64,000 nt of DNA from Polaribacter sp. L3A8 (GTDB lineage: Bacteria > Bacteroidota > Bacteroidia > Flavobacteriales > Flavobacteriaceae). Under the pieces are notes generated by a model, which saw only the letters and a program-made list of their open reading frames with translations, made no database searches and had not been told where the DNA came from. Position 1 is the first letter of the stretch. Each line of letters begins with the position of its first letter. The stretch lies in NCBI RefSeq assembly GCF_009796785.1, contig NZ_CP047026.1, positions 3,950,501 to 4,014,500 on the forward strand, in the 5' to 3' direction. Shown here piece by piece: positions 39,798 through 47,352 of this stretch. The translations under genes were made by a program, and so were the position numbers.

Positions 39798-39865
39798 GCT
39801 TTCACTACTCGCTTTTTTTATCCTAAAAAGGGATAAAAAAGAGCTCAAACAAAAACCGTTCAATC
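39798..39865 (-). repeat. Stem-loop repeat family, copy B
   Basis: Read on the minus strand it matches copy A: GATTGAACGGTTTTTG, GAGCTC, stem TTTTTTATCC with GGATAAAAAA around a 7-base loop, then GCGAGTAGTGAAAGC. The variable stem bases differ from copy A (ATCC/GGAT instead of AGGT/ACCT) but remain paired. Confidence 0.75.
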
Positions 39866-39898
39866 AGGGCTAAACCTGTTTGAATGGTTTGTTTTTTT
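39856..39898 (+). terminator. Hairpin terminator between GH3 and acyltransferase genes
   Basis: CCGTTCAATCAGG (39856-39868), loop GCTAAA, CCTGTTTGAATGG (39875-39887), with two non-paired/wobble positions, then a T run. It lies between convergent genes and its left arm is part of copy B. Confidence 0.65.
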
Positions 39899-40955
39899 AA
39901 GAACTAGCTTCTGTATTTGTTGGCGATAATTTGCTATATATAAATATAATTAAAAGGCTAAAGGCAAAGTAGAATAACCCCATTTTATTACCAAAGAAAT
40001 AGGATACAATAAAAGCTTGTAATACATAAAATAGCGGTAAAATAAACAGATTAAAAGTAAACCTAAACGTATCTATAAAATCGATATCAGGATTCTTTTT
40101 AGCTTGTTTTTTATAAATGAAATACTGAATAATACTATTTAAAACAATTAAGTAATACAATGGTTTTAAAGAATTTTTAGAACCTTCCTTTTTAGGCGGA
40201 AATGTATTTGTTTTTATCATTTCTTGTACTTTTTTAACTTCTGTAAAATCTACTTGAGCCTCATTTAATTTTGTTAAAACAGTATCATAGTTTTCATCCT
40301 TTTTTATATGTACAGATAAATTTTTTAATTGAGCATCTACTTCATTTTTTAAAATGTTTATAGATTTACTTAGTATGTTATTTGCGTAAATTTTACTCGC
40401 ATCAATCGGTGTTCCGTAATGCAAAGCTACTTTACTAGGAAACTGAGAAGCATTTTGATAAGTAAGACCAACAGGTACAACTTGTATTTGTAAATCGGGG
40501 TATTTTTCAATAGCACCATATACAATTCTTGTAAACCCTTTGCTTAAAGGTCTTACAGTTCTATCTCTACAATCACTTCCTTCCGGGAAAATCATTAAGG
40601 ATTTACCTCTATTAAAAATGCTGTAACATTTATTAAAAACTTCTTCGTTTTTTGCTAATTGATCAATTCCGTCTCTCATTCTATAAATAGGAATAAGATT
40701 TAAAGAATTAAGAATTTTTTCTATAATAGAATTTTTAAAAGCAGCAGCTTTTACTAAAAAATAACTTGCTCTAGGATTATTAGTAGTTACAATTAACGGA
40801 TCTATCAATCCGTTAGGATGGTTTACCGCAAAAAGGACAGCGCCTTTTTTAGGAACATTTTTAAGACCAACTATCTTTATTTTTTTTGTGTAAAAAAAGA
40901 GGCCTAGTTGTACATAAAAACGAACCAATCTAAACCAAATCTGTGAAACTTCCAT
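39897..40955 (-). CDS. Lysophospholipid acyltransferase-family protein
   Basis: 352 residues. PlsC-like domain about 25-200: NHPNGLIDPL with His46 and Asp52 and FPEGSDCRDRTVRPL, the acceptor-binding motif. The spacing is H-x5-D rather than the classic H-x4-D. Two hydrophobic helices at about 290-345 anchor it in the membrane. Probably acylates glycerophospholipids or another lipid. Eleven bases after the symporter gene. Confidence 0.8.
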   Translation of the reverse strand: MEVSQIWFRLVRFYVQLGLFFYTKKIKIVGLKNVPKKGAVLFAVNHPNGLIDPLIVTTNNPRASYFLVKAAAFKNSIIEKILNSLNLIPIYRMRDGIDQLAKNEEVFNKCYSIFNRGKSLMIFPEGSDCRDRTVRPLSKGFTRIVYGAIEKYPDLQIQVVPVGLTYQNASQFPSKVALHYGTPIDASKIYANNILSKSINILKNEVDAQLKNLSVHIKKDENYDTVLTKLNEAQVDFTEVKKVQEMIKTNTFPPKKEGSKNSLKPLYYLIVLNSIIQYFIYKKQAKKNPDIDFIDTFRFTFNLFILPLFYVLQAFIVSYFFGNKMGLFYFAFSLLIIFIYSKLSPTNTEASS

Positions 40956-40966
40956 ATATTTTATAA

Positions 40967-41878
40967 TTATTTTAGAGATGATTTTCTACCCCAATAAGTA
41001 GCCAATGCCATGCCAGAAAAAACATCCCAAATTCCCCAAAAAGCAGCTAATAAAGCCATGCCTCCTAAGCCTTCAAAGAAACCAAAAATAAGCAATAAAC
41101 CTAAGCCTCCATTTTGTATTCCTGTTTCCATTGCAATTGTTTTACAATCTTTAGATTTCAGTTTAAAACTTTTTGCGGTATAGAAACCTAAGATATAGGC
41201 AAATATATTGTGAAAAATCACCAAGAACAATACATGATGAATATGATTTACAAAAACATCTAAATTTTGAGAAAAAGCAATAAAAATTAGCGCAATAAAA
41301 ACCAACATAGACAGCGGTTTTAAAACCTTTTCTATCTTACCAGCCATTTTAGCATGGTAATGTTTAATAAGCATTCCAAGAAGTAAAGGAATTCCTAATA
41401 TTAGAGAAACAAGTTTAAATAAATCAAACGGGTTTAAAGAAACTGTTTTTAAAATTTGATTTGTCGGTTCGTATAAACTTCCCCAAAATTGAAGGTTAAA
41501 CGGAGTCATTACAATACAAATTAAGGTTGCAAAGGCAGTTAAACTAACAGATAGAGCTGCATTTCCACCAGCCATTTTACTAAAAAAATTAGATACATTT
41601 CCACCAGGGCAGGCGGCAATCATCATCATTCCAAGGGCAAAACTAGGATGAGGTTTTATCAATAAAATTGCTAAAAAAGTAAATGCAGGTAATAATATAA
41701 ATTGCGATAAAACACCTACAAAAACGATTTTAGGATTTTTAAAAAGCCTTTTAAAGTCTTCTATTGAAATACCCAAAGCAACGCCAAACATAATAATGGC
41801 AATAGCTATGTTTAAAACCCATAAACCACTCTCATCAAAATTTATTTTAATATCGTCTATGTCTATGTTGTTTTGCAT
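40967..41878 (-). CDS. Bile acid:sodium symporter-family protein
   Basis: 303 residues, about nine to ten membrane segments, inner membrane. AACPGGNVSNFFSKMAGGNA and the late METGIQNGGLGLLLIFGFFE are the two family-defining crossover motifs. Members move organic acids with sodium; substrate unknown. Forms an operon with the acyltransferase. Confidence 0.88.
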   Translation of the reverse strand: MQNNIDIDDIKINFDESGLWVLNIAIAIIMFGVALGISIEDFKRLFKNPKIVFVGVLSQFILLPAFTFLAILLIKPHPSFALGMMMIAACPGGNVSNFFSKMAGGNAALSVSLTAFATLICIVMTPFNLQFWGSLYEPTNQILKTVSLNPFDLFKLVSLILGIPLLLGMLIKHYHAKMAGKIEKVLKPLSMLVFIALIFIAFSQNLDVFVNHIHHVLFLVIFHNIFAYILGFYTAKSFKLKSKDCKTIAMETGIQNGGLGLLLIFGFFEGLGGMALLAAFWGIWDVFSGMALATYWGRKSSLK

Positions 41879-41946
41879 GGTTTTTAATTAGTTGAGAGTC
41901 TAAAAAATTTATTATTATTTATTGCTTACGTATTTGTGTATCGAAA

Positions 41947-42062
41947 GTTGCGTTTAAAATGAACGGTTATTTTCCGAAGGAAAATGGACGTTTACAAAAA
42001 TGCGACTAGTTTTGTTAAGTACTAATTTAGCAATTTTTACTACACGGTGTTAGCTGTAGTTC
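41947..42062 (-). repeat. Structured 3' end of the hydrolase cassette
   Basis: A 60-base imperfect hairpin (41947-42006) folds from GTTGCGTTT with AAATGCGAC, TGAACG with CGTTTA and ATTTTCC-GAA-GGAAAAT. It is followed by GTTAGCTGTAGTTC (42049-42062), which touches the stop codon of the hydrolase gene. Resembles the non-coding ends of single-gene cassettes; not proven. Confidence 0.55.
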
Positions 42063-42980
42063 TTATTCATTCAGGTATGATATCATTGCGTTATTAACTA
42101 ATTCAGGTTTTTCGATATTTACCCAATGTGCTGAATTTTTAATTCCGATAACTTTTGAATTTGGAATTAATTTTTTAGCCTTTTCTGCATTTGAATAAGG
42201 AAAACTAACATCATTTTTGCCCCAAATAAATAAAATTGACTTTTCTTGTTTTCCAAGTTTTTTCCAACCCTCTAAATTATCTATAACAGGTGAATGTTGT
42301 AAAGCTGATAAGGCAGAACGAGAATAGCCATCATAACTTGCATACTTTTCCCAATATTCAACAGCCCAATTATGATTTTTTTTATCGTAAAGGTAATCCT
42401 CAACTTTTGGTTTTATTATATTTTGTCCAAAATAGTGAAAAACTGTTTGCGATAAAATGGGCACTTTAATCAGACTTGAAGGCGTATTTTGGTCAGATGG
42501 CCAACCAGCTGGTCCAATAAAGATTAATTTCTCAACTTGATTCGGATAATTCAGAGTGTAGTCAGATGCAATTACGCAACCAAAAGATGAACCTATTAAA
42601 CTAACTTTGTCCGAATCTATAAATTCAATTAAGTCGTTTAATTGAGTTCTAAAAACTTCAATTTTTAAATCTACTCTTGGTCTATCAGAAAGTCCTCTTC
42701 CCCATAAATCATATAGCACAACTTTATAACCTGCTTCTACAAGCGAATTTATATTTGGATTCCAACATTCCATATAGCCATTAAATCCGTGTATTAAAAC
42801 TAAAGTATTCTGATTTTCGTTACCATAAACCTTATAACGCATTTTTCCTATTTCCAATTCTAAATATTCGTCACTTGAATTGTTTTGAGCTATTTTCAAT
42901 TCTGTTGTATCTTCATTATAGTAGTTGTAAACCAAAATTGAAATAATTACTAATAATAAAAGGAATATGCGTTTTTTCAT
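42063..42980 (-). CDS. Membrane-anchored alpha/beta hydrolase
   Basis: 305 residues from the chosen start MKKRIFLLLLVIISILVYNY, an N-terminal membrane anchor. The frame opens 11 codons earlier, but those codons are the terminal repeat. Nucleophile Ser132 in GSSFGC, oxyanion IHGFNG, Asp in GKNDVSF and His in NSAHW complete the triad. Closest in look to the epoxide hydrolase/C-C hydrolase group; substrate unknown. It lies between inverted repeats and interrupts otherwise plain operon-like neighbours. Confidence 0.85.
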   Translation of the reverse strand: MKKRIFLLLLVIISILVYNYYNEDTTELKIAQNNSSDEYLELEIGKMRYKVYGNENQNTLVLIHGFNGYMECWNPNINSLVEAGYKVVLYDLWGRGLSDRPRVDLKIEVFRTQLNDLIEFIDSDKVSLIGSSFGCVIASDYTLNYPNQVEKLIFIGPAGWPSDQNTPSSLIKVPILSQTVFHYFGQNIIKPKVEDYLYDKKNHNWAVEYWEKYASYDGYSRSALSALQHSPVIDNLEGWKKLGKQEKSILFIWGKNDVSFPYSNAEKAKKLIPNSKVIGIKNSAHWVNIEKPELVNNAMISYLNE

Positions 42981-42994
42981 ATGTATCTCAACTT

Positions 42995-43008
42995 GAATTA
43001 CAGCTAAC
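42995..43008 (+). repeat. Inverted terminal repeat, 5' side of the hydrolase gene
   Basis: GAATTACAGCTAAC; its reverse complement GTTAGCTGTAATTC matches 42049-42062 at 13 of 14 positions. Located between the hydrolase start and the DUF4159 stop. Confidence 0.6.
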
Positions 43009-43019
43009 TGCAAATAATA

Positions 43020-43661
43020 TTAGTTTTTAAAAGTAAACTCAATAATATTCGCTCCCATTTTTAAAGATTTTTCACGAATATTTTTAGGGTCGTTATGTAC
43101 AATTTCATCTTCCCATCCATCACTTAAATCGGTTTCATAATCGTAAAATAGAACCAATTGTCCTTCGTAAAACAATCCAAAGCCTTGCGGCACTTTTTTA
43201 TCATGTTCATGAATTTTCGGAATTCCGTTTGGAAATTTAAACGTTTGATTATAAATAGGATGATTGTTTGGTATTTCTTTCAATTCTAAATTCGGAAATA
43301 CTTTTTTCAATTCTCTTCGGATGTATTTATCCAAACCATAATTGTCTGAAATATGTAAAAATCCGCCAGAAATTAAATAATTTCTAAGGTTGTTAGCGTC
43401 GTCATCAGAAAATAAGATATTTCCATGACCTGTCATAAATAAGATTGGGAAGTTAAAAATATCTTCGCTGTCAATAGATACGGACTCTGGGGTTTTAGAA
43501 ATATGAGTACCAATATTTGCGTTTGCAAATGCTATTAAGTTAGGTACTGCAGTTGGGTTTGCATACCAATCTCCACCACCATTGTATTTAAGAATGGCAA
43601 CGTCTTGTGCGTTAATAGAAAAATATAGAAATAGAAATATTAGAAATAAAGGTTGCTTCAT
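43020..43661 (-). CDS. DUF4159-family exported protein
   Basis: 213 residues with signal peptide MKQPLFLIFLFLYFSINAQ. Contains YNGGGDWYANPTAVPNL, FPILFMTGHGNILFSDDDAN, GGFLHISDNYGLDKYIR and the DGWEDE end typical of DUF4159, a glutamine-amidotransferase-like fold often seen with gliding or membrane gene sets. Function not known. Lies 40 bases after rsmE in the same direction. Confidence 0.88.
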   Translation of the reverse strand: MKQPLFLIFLFLYFSINAQDVAILKYNGGGDWYANPTAVPNLIAFANANIGTHISKTPESVSIDSEDIFNFPILFMTGHGNILFSDDDANNLRNYLISGGFLHISDNYGLDKYIRRELKKVFPNLELKEIPNNHPIYNQTFKFPNGIPKIHEHDKKVPQGFGLFYEGQLVLFYDYETDLSDGWEDEIVHNDPKNIREKSLKMGANIIEFTFKN

Positions 43662-43700
43662 TAATTATGTTGGTAAGAATTGAAAGCAATATAGTAAAAA

Positions 43701-44408
43701 TTACTGATTGATAAACGAAACTGTATTTACAGCCACCAAAGCTGCCGTTTCTGTGCGCAATCTACTTTCTCCTAAAGAAATCGGAATCATATTTTTTGCC
43801 AAACATTTTTTTATTTCATCCGGAGAAAAATCACCTTCAGGACCAATTAAAATGGTTGTTTTTTCTGATGGTTTTACAACAGACTGTAATAAAGTTTTTT
43901 CTTGATCTTCACAGTGAGCAATACAAATTGGTTCTTCAAAATCTTGTTTTATAAAATCGGCTAATTTTACAGGCGCATTTAGTTTTGGTAATGTAAATTT
44001 TAAAGACTGTTTCATGGCAGATTGAATAATTTTTTCGAAACGTTCTAGTTTTACAACTCTACGTTCTGAATTAGCACAAATAATTGGTGTAATTTCATCA
44101 ATACCAATTTCTGTCGCTTTCTCTAAAAACCATTCTATTCTGTCGTTTAGTTTTGTTGGCGCAATGGCAATATGCAAGTAATAATTCCATGGTTTTGGTT
44201 TTTCTTCAAAGCAAATAACTTCTGCAAGACACTTTTTATCGCTGGCAATTATAATTTTCACATCAAACAAATAGCCTTTTCCGTTTGTTATTTTAAGAAC
44301 ATCATTAACTGTTTTACGTAAAACGCGGACAATATGTTTACTCTCAATTTTATCGAAAGTAATTTGTGTGGTGTCTGTAGAAATTTCTGAATTATAAAAT
44401 AATTGCAT
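43701..44408 (-). CDS. rsmE: 16S rRNA (uracil-1498-N3)-methyltransferase RsmE
   Basis: 235 residues. N-terminal PUA-like domain (HIVRVLRKTVNDVLKITNGK) and C-terminal SPOUT domain with the SAM-binding knot: ILIGPEGDFSPDEI and LGESRLRTETAALVA. Modifies U1498 of 16S rRNA. A well-formed promoter lies upstream. Confidence 0.95.
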   Translation of the reverse strand: MQLFYNSEISTDTTQITFDKIESKHIVRVLRKTVNDVLKITNGKGYLFDVKIIIASDKKCLAEVICFEEKPKPWNYYLHIAIAPTKLNDRIEWFLEKATEIGIDEITPIICANSERRVVKLERFEKIIQSAMKQSLKFTLPKLNAPVKLADFIKQDFEEPICIAHCEDQEKTLLQSVVKPSEKTTILIGPEGDFSPDEIKKCLAKNMIPISLGESRLRTETAALVAVNTVSFINQ

Positions 44409-44432
44409 GATTTTTAATTAGTTTTAAAGTTG

Positions 44433-44460
44433 CAAAGTTATAAAGTTGAAAAATGTTCAA
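44433..44460 (-). promoter_or_regulatory. Promoter of rsmE
   Basis: On the minus strand TTG (44458-44460), 17 bases, TAACTTTG (44433-44440): a full consensus match 25 bases before the ATG. Confidence 0.65.
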
Positions 44461-44473
44461 AGCCATAAAGTTG

Positions 44474-44514
44474 AGATTTCTCAATCGCTTAAAAAAGCTC
44501 ATTTCGAAATGACA
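44474..44514 (-). repeat. Dispersed palindromic repeat, copy 2
   Basis: Minus-strand TGTCATTTCGAAATGAG, hairpin GCTT-TTTT-AAGC, then GATTGAGAAATCT, matching 36109-36149. Confidence 0.7.
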
Positions 44515-44538
44515 TTCGTTAGATTTTTTTTTATTTTT

Positions 44539-44608
44539 GCTTACTGCTTACTGCTTACTGCTTACTGCTTACTGCTTACTGCTTACTGCTTACTGCTTAC
44601 TGCCTACT
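44539..44608. repeat. 7-bp tandem repeat, 10 units
   Basis: Nine perfect GCTTACT units (44539-44601) and a variant GCCTACT (44602-44608). The variant unit carries the TAG stop codon (44604-44606, minus strand) of the neighbouring gene, so the array starts exactly at that gene's end. Confidence 0.95.
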
Positions 44609-45725
44609 GAATATTCTTTCGATACGTTCTACGTCTTTTATGAGTTACAGGATCAAAGTTTTCCCATAATTTTTTAATAGCTTCATTGTCTTCTAACTCA
44701 GGAGTTCTAATACAATTATCGATACCTAGAGGCGCAAAAGTTTTGGTGTATTGATCAAAAATAATAGCATGTACACCTTTATTTTGGTAATCTGGATGCA
44801 CACCAATTAAGTAAAAAGTAACGTCTTTAGCATGTTTTCTGGCATGCAATAAATGGAACAACCCAAAAGGAAATAACTTTCCTTTTGTTTTTTGTAAAGC
44901 TTCAGAAAAAGAAGGCATCACAATAGCAAAGGCAACTAATTTATTGTTTTCATCAACCACAAACTTTATATATTCTGGGTTGATAAAACTGATGTATTTC
45001 TTTTTAAAAAAAGCAATTTGAGCATCAGAAATAGGTACAAAAGAAGATAGCTTAGCGTAAGAAGCGCTAAAAACTTCAAACATTTCATCTACATAAGGCA
45101 TAATGTCTTTTGTCTTTGTAAAATCTAAAGCTTTTAATTTAAAACGTCTTTTTATAATGTTACTTACTCGATCAAAATAAACACCATCAACATTTTTAAA
45201 CTTAAACTTATTCTCTAAATATTCTTTCTCTTTTACAAAGCCTAATTGTTCTAAATGCTCTTTGTAATATGGGTGATTGTACCAAGTAATCATGGTGCCT
45301 ATATGATCAAAACCTTCTACTAAAACACCTGTTTTGTCTAGGTTGTTAAAACCAATAGGGCCTTCTATATATTCTAATTTATTTTCAAGGCCAATTTCTT
45401 TTACCTTATTTAGTAAAGCTTTACTTACTTCAATGTCATCAATAACATCAAACCAGCCAAAACGCATTTTTTTAATTTGTTGCTTTTCAACCTCAAACCA
45501 ATTAATAATTGCAATAACTCTACCAACAATTTTGCCATCTCTAAGAGCTACAAAAAACTGTGCATCAGCATTTTCGAAAACAGGGTTTTTTGTTGGGTCA
45601 AAATTGTCAACTTCATCTTTAATTATAGGCGGTACCCAATACTTATTATCTTTATATAACGAAAAAGGAAATGTAACAAATTGTTTCATTTCCTTTTTCG
45701 TTGTCATTTTTTTAATTGTAATCAT
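44604..45725 (-). CDS. GNAT-like acyltransferase-family protein
   Basis: 373 residues, cytosolic. Residues about 60-100 ([20 protein letters not shown]) and 290-345 ([20 protein letters not shown]) look like two GNAT halves, the second with a Q/R-x-x-G-like acetyl-CoA loop (QNKGVH). Substrate unknown. An ATG six codons in (45707) may be the real start because a TATTTTTG box ends just upstream of the first ATG. Confidence 0.7.
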   Translation of the reverse strand: MITIKKMTTKKEMKQFVTFPFSLYKDNKYWVPPIIKDEVDNFDPTKNPVFENADAQFFVALRDGKIVGRVIAIINWFEVEKQQIKKMRFGWFDVIDDIEVSKALLNKVKEIGLENKLEYIEGPIGFNNLDKTGVLVEGFDHIGTMITWYNHPYYKEHLEQLGFVKEKEYLENKFKFKNVDGVYFDRVSNIIKRRFKLKALDFTKTKDIMPYVDEMFEVFSASYAKLSSFVPISDAQIAFFKKKYISFINPEYIKFVVDENNKLVAFAIVMPSFSEALQKTKGKLFPFGLFHLLHARKHAKDVTFYLIGVHPDYQNKGVHAIIFDQYTKTFAPLGIDNCIRTPELEDNEAIKKLWENFDPVTHKRRRTYRKNIQ

Positions 45726-45729
45726 ATTA

Positions 45730-45737
45730 CAAAAATA
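45730..45737 (-). promoter_or_regulatory. -7 box upstream of the GNAT-like gene
   Basis: Minus-strand TATTTTTG, 5 bases before the first ATG (45725) and 23 before the second (45707). No TTG at -33. Confidence 0.35.
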
Positions 45738-45755
45738 GTATTTCTAATTGTTATT

Positions 45756-46910
45756 TTAGTCATCTCCTTTTTCAACTTCTTTTTCTAGCTCTTTAATTTC
45801 TCGTTCTAGTTTTTCTATATCTGTTTCTTCTTTTTTCTTTTTCTTACCAAAGATTCCTAAAAAACCACCTTTCTTTTCTTTTGTAGAAGTACTTTCTCTA
45901 CTTCTTTTCCTACTTCTTTTTTTAATTGTTTTCTTTTTATCTTTTTTCTTAAAAACATTAAAAATTCTATTAAAGAAACTATTTTGTTTTTTATCGTATC
46001 TACTTATTGGAGTGCTTTTTAGTTGTTTTCCGTTTTCATCTAAATCTGTATATGCATCGTGATGTGAGTCAATTCTATAAGAAATTCCGAAACCTCCATA
46101 AAAACCTTGAGCTTTTCCTTCTTTAATATATCTGGCTGAGGTGTTAATTTGTAAATCTTGATGGAATAGATAGGCTAAACCAGCACCTAAATTTAAATTA
46201 TTTTGATTATTTAAATAGGTTGCTTGATGCTCTACAAAACCAGACCAATTGTAGTTAAAGTTTTGGGTAGCAGTAATGATGTATGAGAATTCAGAAAAAT
46301 CTGTTCCCATTTTATCATAATACACATTATAAATAATATTAAACTCGTTGGTAAGATTTTGTTGTAGGAGTATGCCTAATTTAGGCGATACACTTTCTGC
46401 TTTATAATCTTTACTTACAACATCTGTATTTACACCTAAATAAAGAGCAACCGAGGGTATTAACCTTTTTTTGTCATACGCATTTCGTCTTCTCCAACTT
46501 CTAATTTCTTTTGTCTTATCGGTGTATTCTGGTTGAAACAATAAATACTTTGCACCAATGGTAAATTTACTAAAACCAGAAGTAAAATAATGAGACGTAA
46601 ATATGTTTTTAAAAGCTACTTTATCTTTTTGATAGGTTACTTGCGCATTTAATTCTAGTTTTTCAAGAAAAAAACCAGTTCTAAAAAGTAAATCTGCACC
46701 ATAAGCTTGTGGTCTCGAAAAAAGAGGTTCTATACTCGTGTTTTTAAAGAAAAAATTACTCTCAAACTGATAAACGCCTGTACCAACACTATAAGGACTT
46801 TCCGAAAAACCAGGTTTATTAGAGTTTATGATGTCTGTGTATTGTGCTTGTAGGGAGTGGTTTACAAGTATTATAAAGACAATAGAAAGTTGTAGAAAAA
46901 GTTTTTTCAT
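45756..46910 (-). CDS. Outer-membrane beta-barrel (transporter/MetA-deg-like) with charged tail
   Basis: 384 residues; signal peptide to about 23 (NHSLQAQ). Residues about 28-300 are alternating beta strands opening with NSNKPGFSESPYSVGTGVYQ, as in the phenol MetA-pathway/transporter family of outer-membrane proteins. The last 75-80 residues are unusual: two blocks of FFNRIFNVFKKK and GFLGIFGKKKKK type, Arg/Ser-rich sequence, then an acidic coiled coil. Function unknown. Confidence 0.7.
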   Translation of the reverse strand: MKKLFLQLSIVFIILVNHSLQAQYTDIINSNKPGFSESPYSVGTGVYQFESNFFFKNTSIEPLFSRPQAYGADLLFRTGFFLEKLELNAQVTYQKDKVAFKNIFTSHYFTSGFSKFTIGAKYLLFQPEYTDKTKEIRSWRRRNAYDKKRLIPSVALYLGVNTDVVSKDYKAESVSPKLGILLQQNLTNEFNIIYNVYYDKMGTDFSEFSYIITATQNFNYNWSGFVEHQATYLNNQNNLNLGAGLAYLFHQDLQINTSARYIKEGKAQGFYGGFGISYRIDSHHDAYTDLDENGKQLKSTPISRYDKKQNSFFNRIFNVFKKKDKKKTIKKRSRKRSRESTSTKEKKGGFLGIFGKKKKKEETDIEKLEREIKELEKEVEKGDD

Positions 46911-46951
46911 AAATTAGGATACGATTTTATAAGTTGTATCTATCTGTTACA

Positions 46952-46959
46952 CAAACATA
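46952..46959 (-). promoter_or_regulatory. -7 box of the beta-barrel gene
   Basis: Minus-strand TATGTTTG, 42 bases before the ATG. The nearest upstream TTG is about 25 bases away. Confidence 0.4.
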
Positions 46960-47052
46960 GGTTAAAAATGCTATTTTTTAAAAGCAAACGCTAGTTTTTT
47001 GAGTTTAAGAAAGTTTTATAGTTTCTAAACGCTGCAATTGTATTCAAATTGT

Positions 47053-47060
47053 TATTTTTG
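47053..47060 (+). promoter_or_regulatory. -7 box of the DUF4834-YfhO operon
   Basis: TATTTTTG, 28 bases before the DUF4834 ATG; no TTG at the ideal distance. Confidence 0.45.
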
Positions 47061-47088
47061 ATTGATTTTTTTATAAATATATATTTGA

Positions 47089-47349
47089 ATGGGATTATTA
47101 AAAACAATTTTTTTTATTGTTCTTTTTTATTATGCTTTTAAGTTTTTAGCAAAATTATTTGCGCCTTTTTTAATTAAAAAAGCTGCGGAAACAATTCAAA
47201 AGAAGGCAGAACAGCAATATGGAGGAGCGCAACAAGAACAAAAAAGTACGGTTTCTGAAGGAGAAACCGTAATAGACAAAAAACCAGGTGGGCAGCAACA
47301 AAGTAAAAACTCTGTTGGAGAATATGTCGATTTTGAAGAAATAGATTAA
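47089..47349 (+). CDS. DUF4834-family small membrane protein
   Basis: 86 residues. One membrane helix (about 4-28, LLKTIFFIVLFYYAFKFLAK), then a Gln/Lys-rich soluble tail ending VGEYVDFEEID, the family's hallmark. Unknown role; in this group it commonly precedes a YfhO gene, as here with a 3-base gap. Confidence 0.85.
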   Translation: MGLLKTIFFIVLFYYAFKFLAKLFAPFLIKKAAETIQKKAEQQYGGAQQEQKSTVSEGETVIDKKPGGQQQSKNSVGEYVDFEEID

Positions 47350-47352
47350 TTT

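Noticed and set aside
39798..39865. Repeat copies A and B as ends of one transposon carrying the GH3 gene
   Set aside because: No transposase, no target duplication, and each copy is a self-contained hairpin, so the inverted arrangement may be chance.
42981..43013. Eleven extra N-terminal codons of the alpha/beta hydrolase
   Set aside because: They translate the inverted terminal repeat; MKKR with a membrane anchor is the natural start.
44539..44608. CRISPR-like array
   Set aside because: Units of 7 bases with no spacers; a simple tandem repeat. No cas genes in the window.
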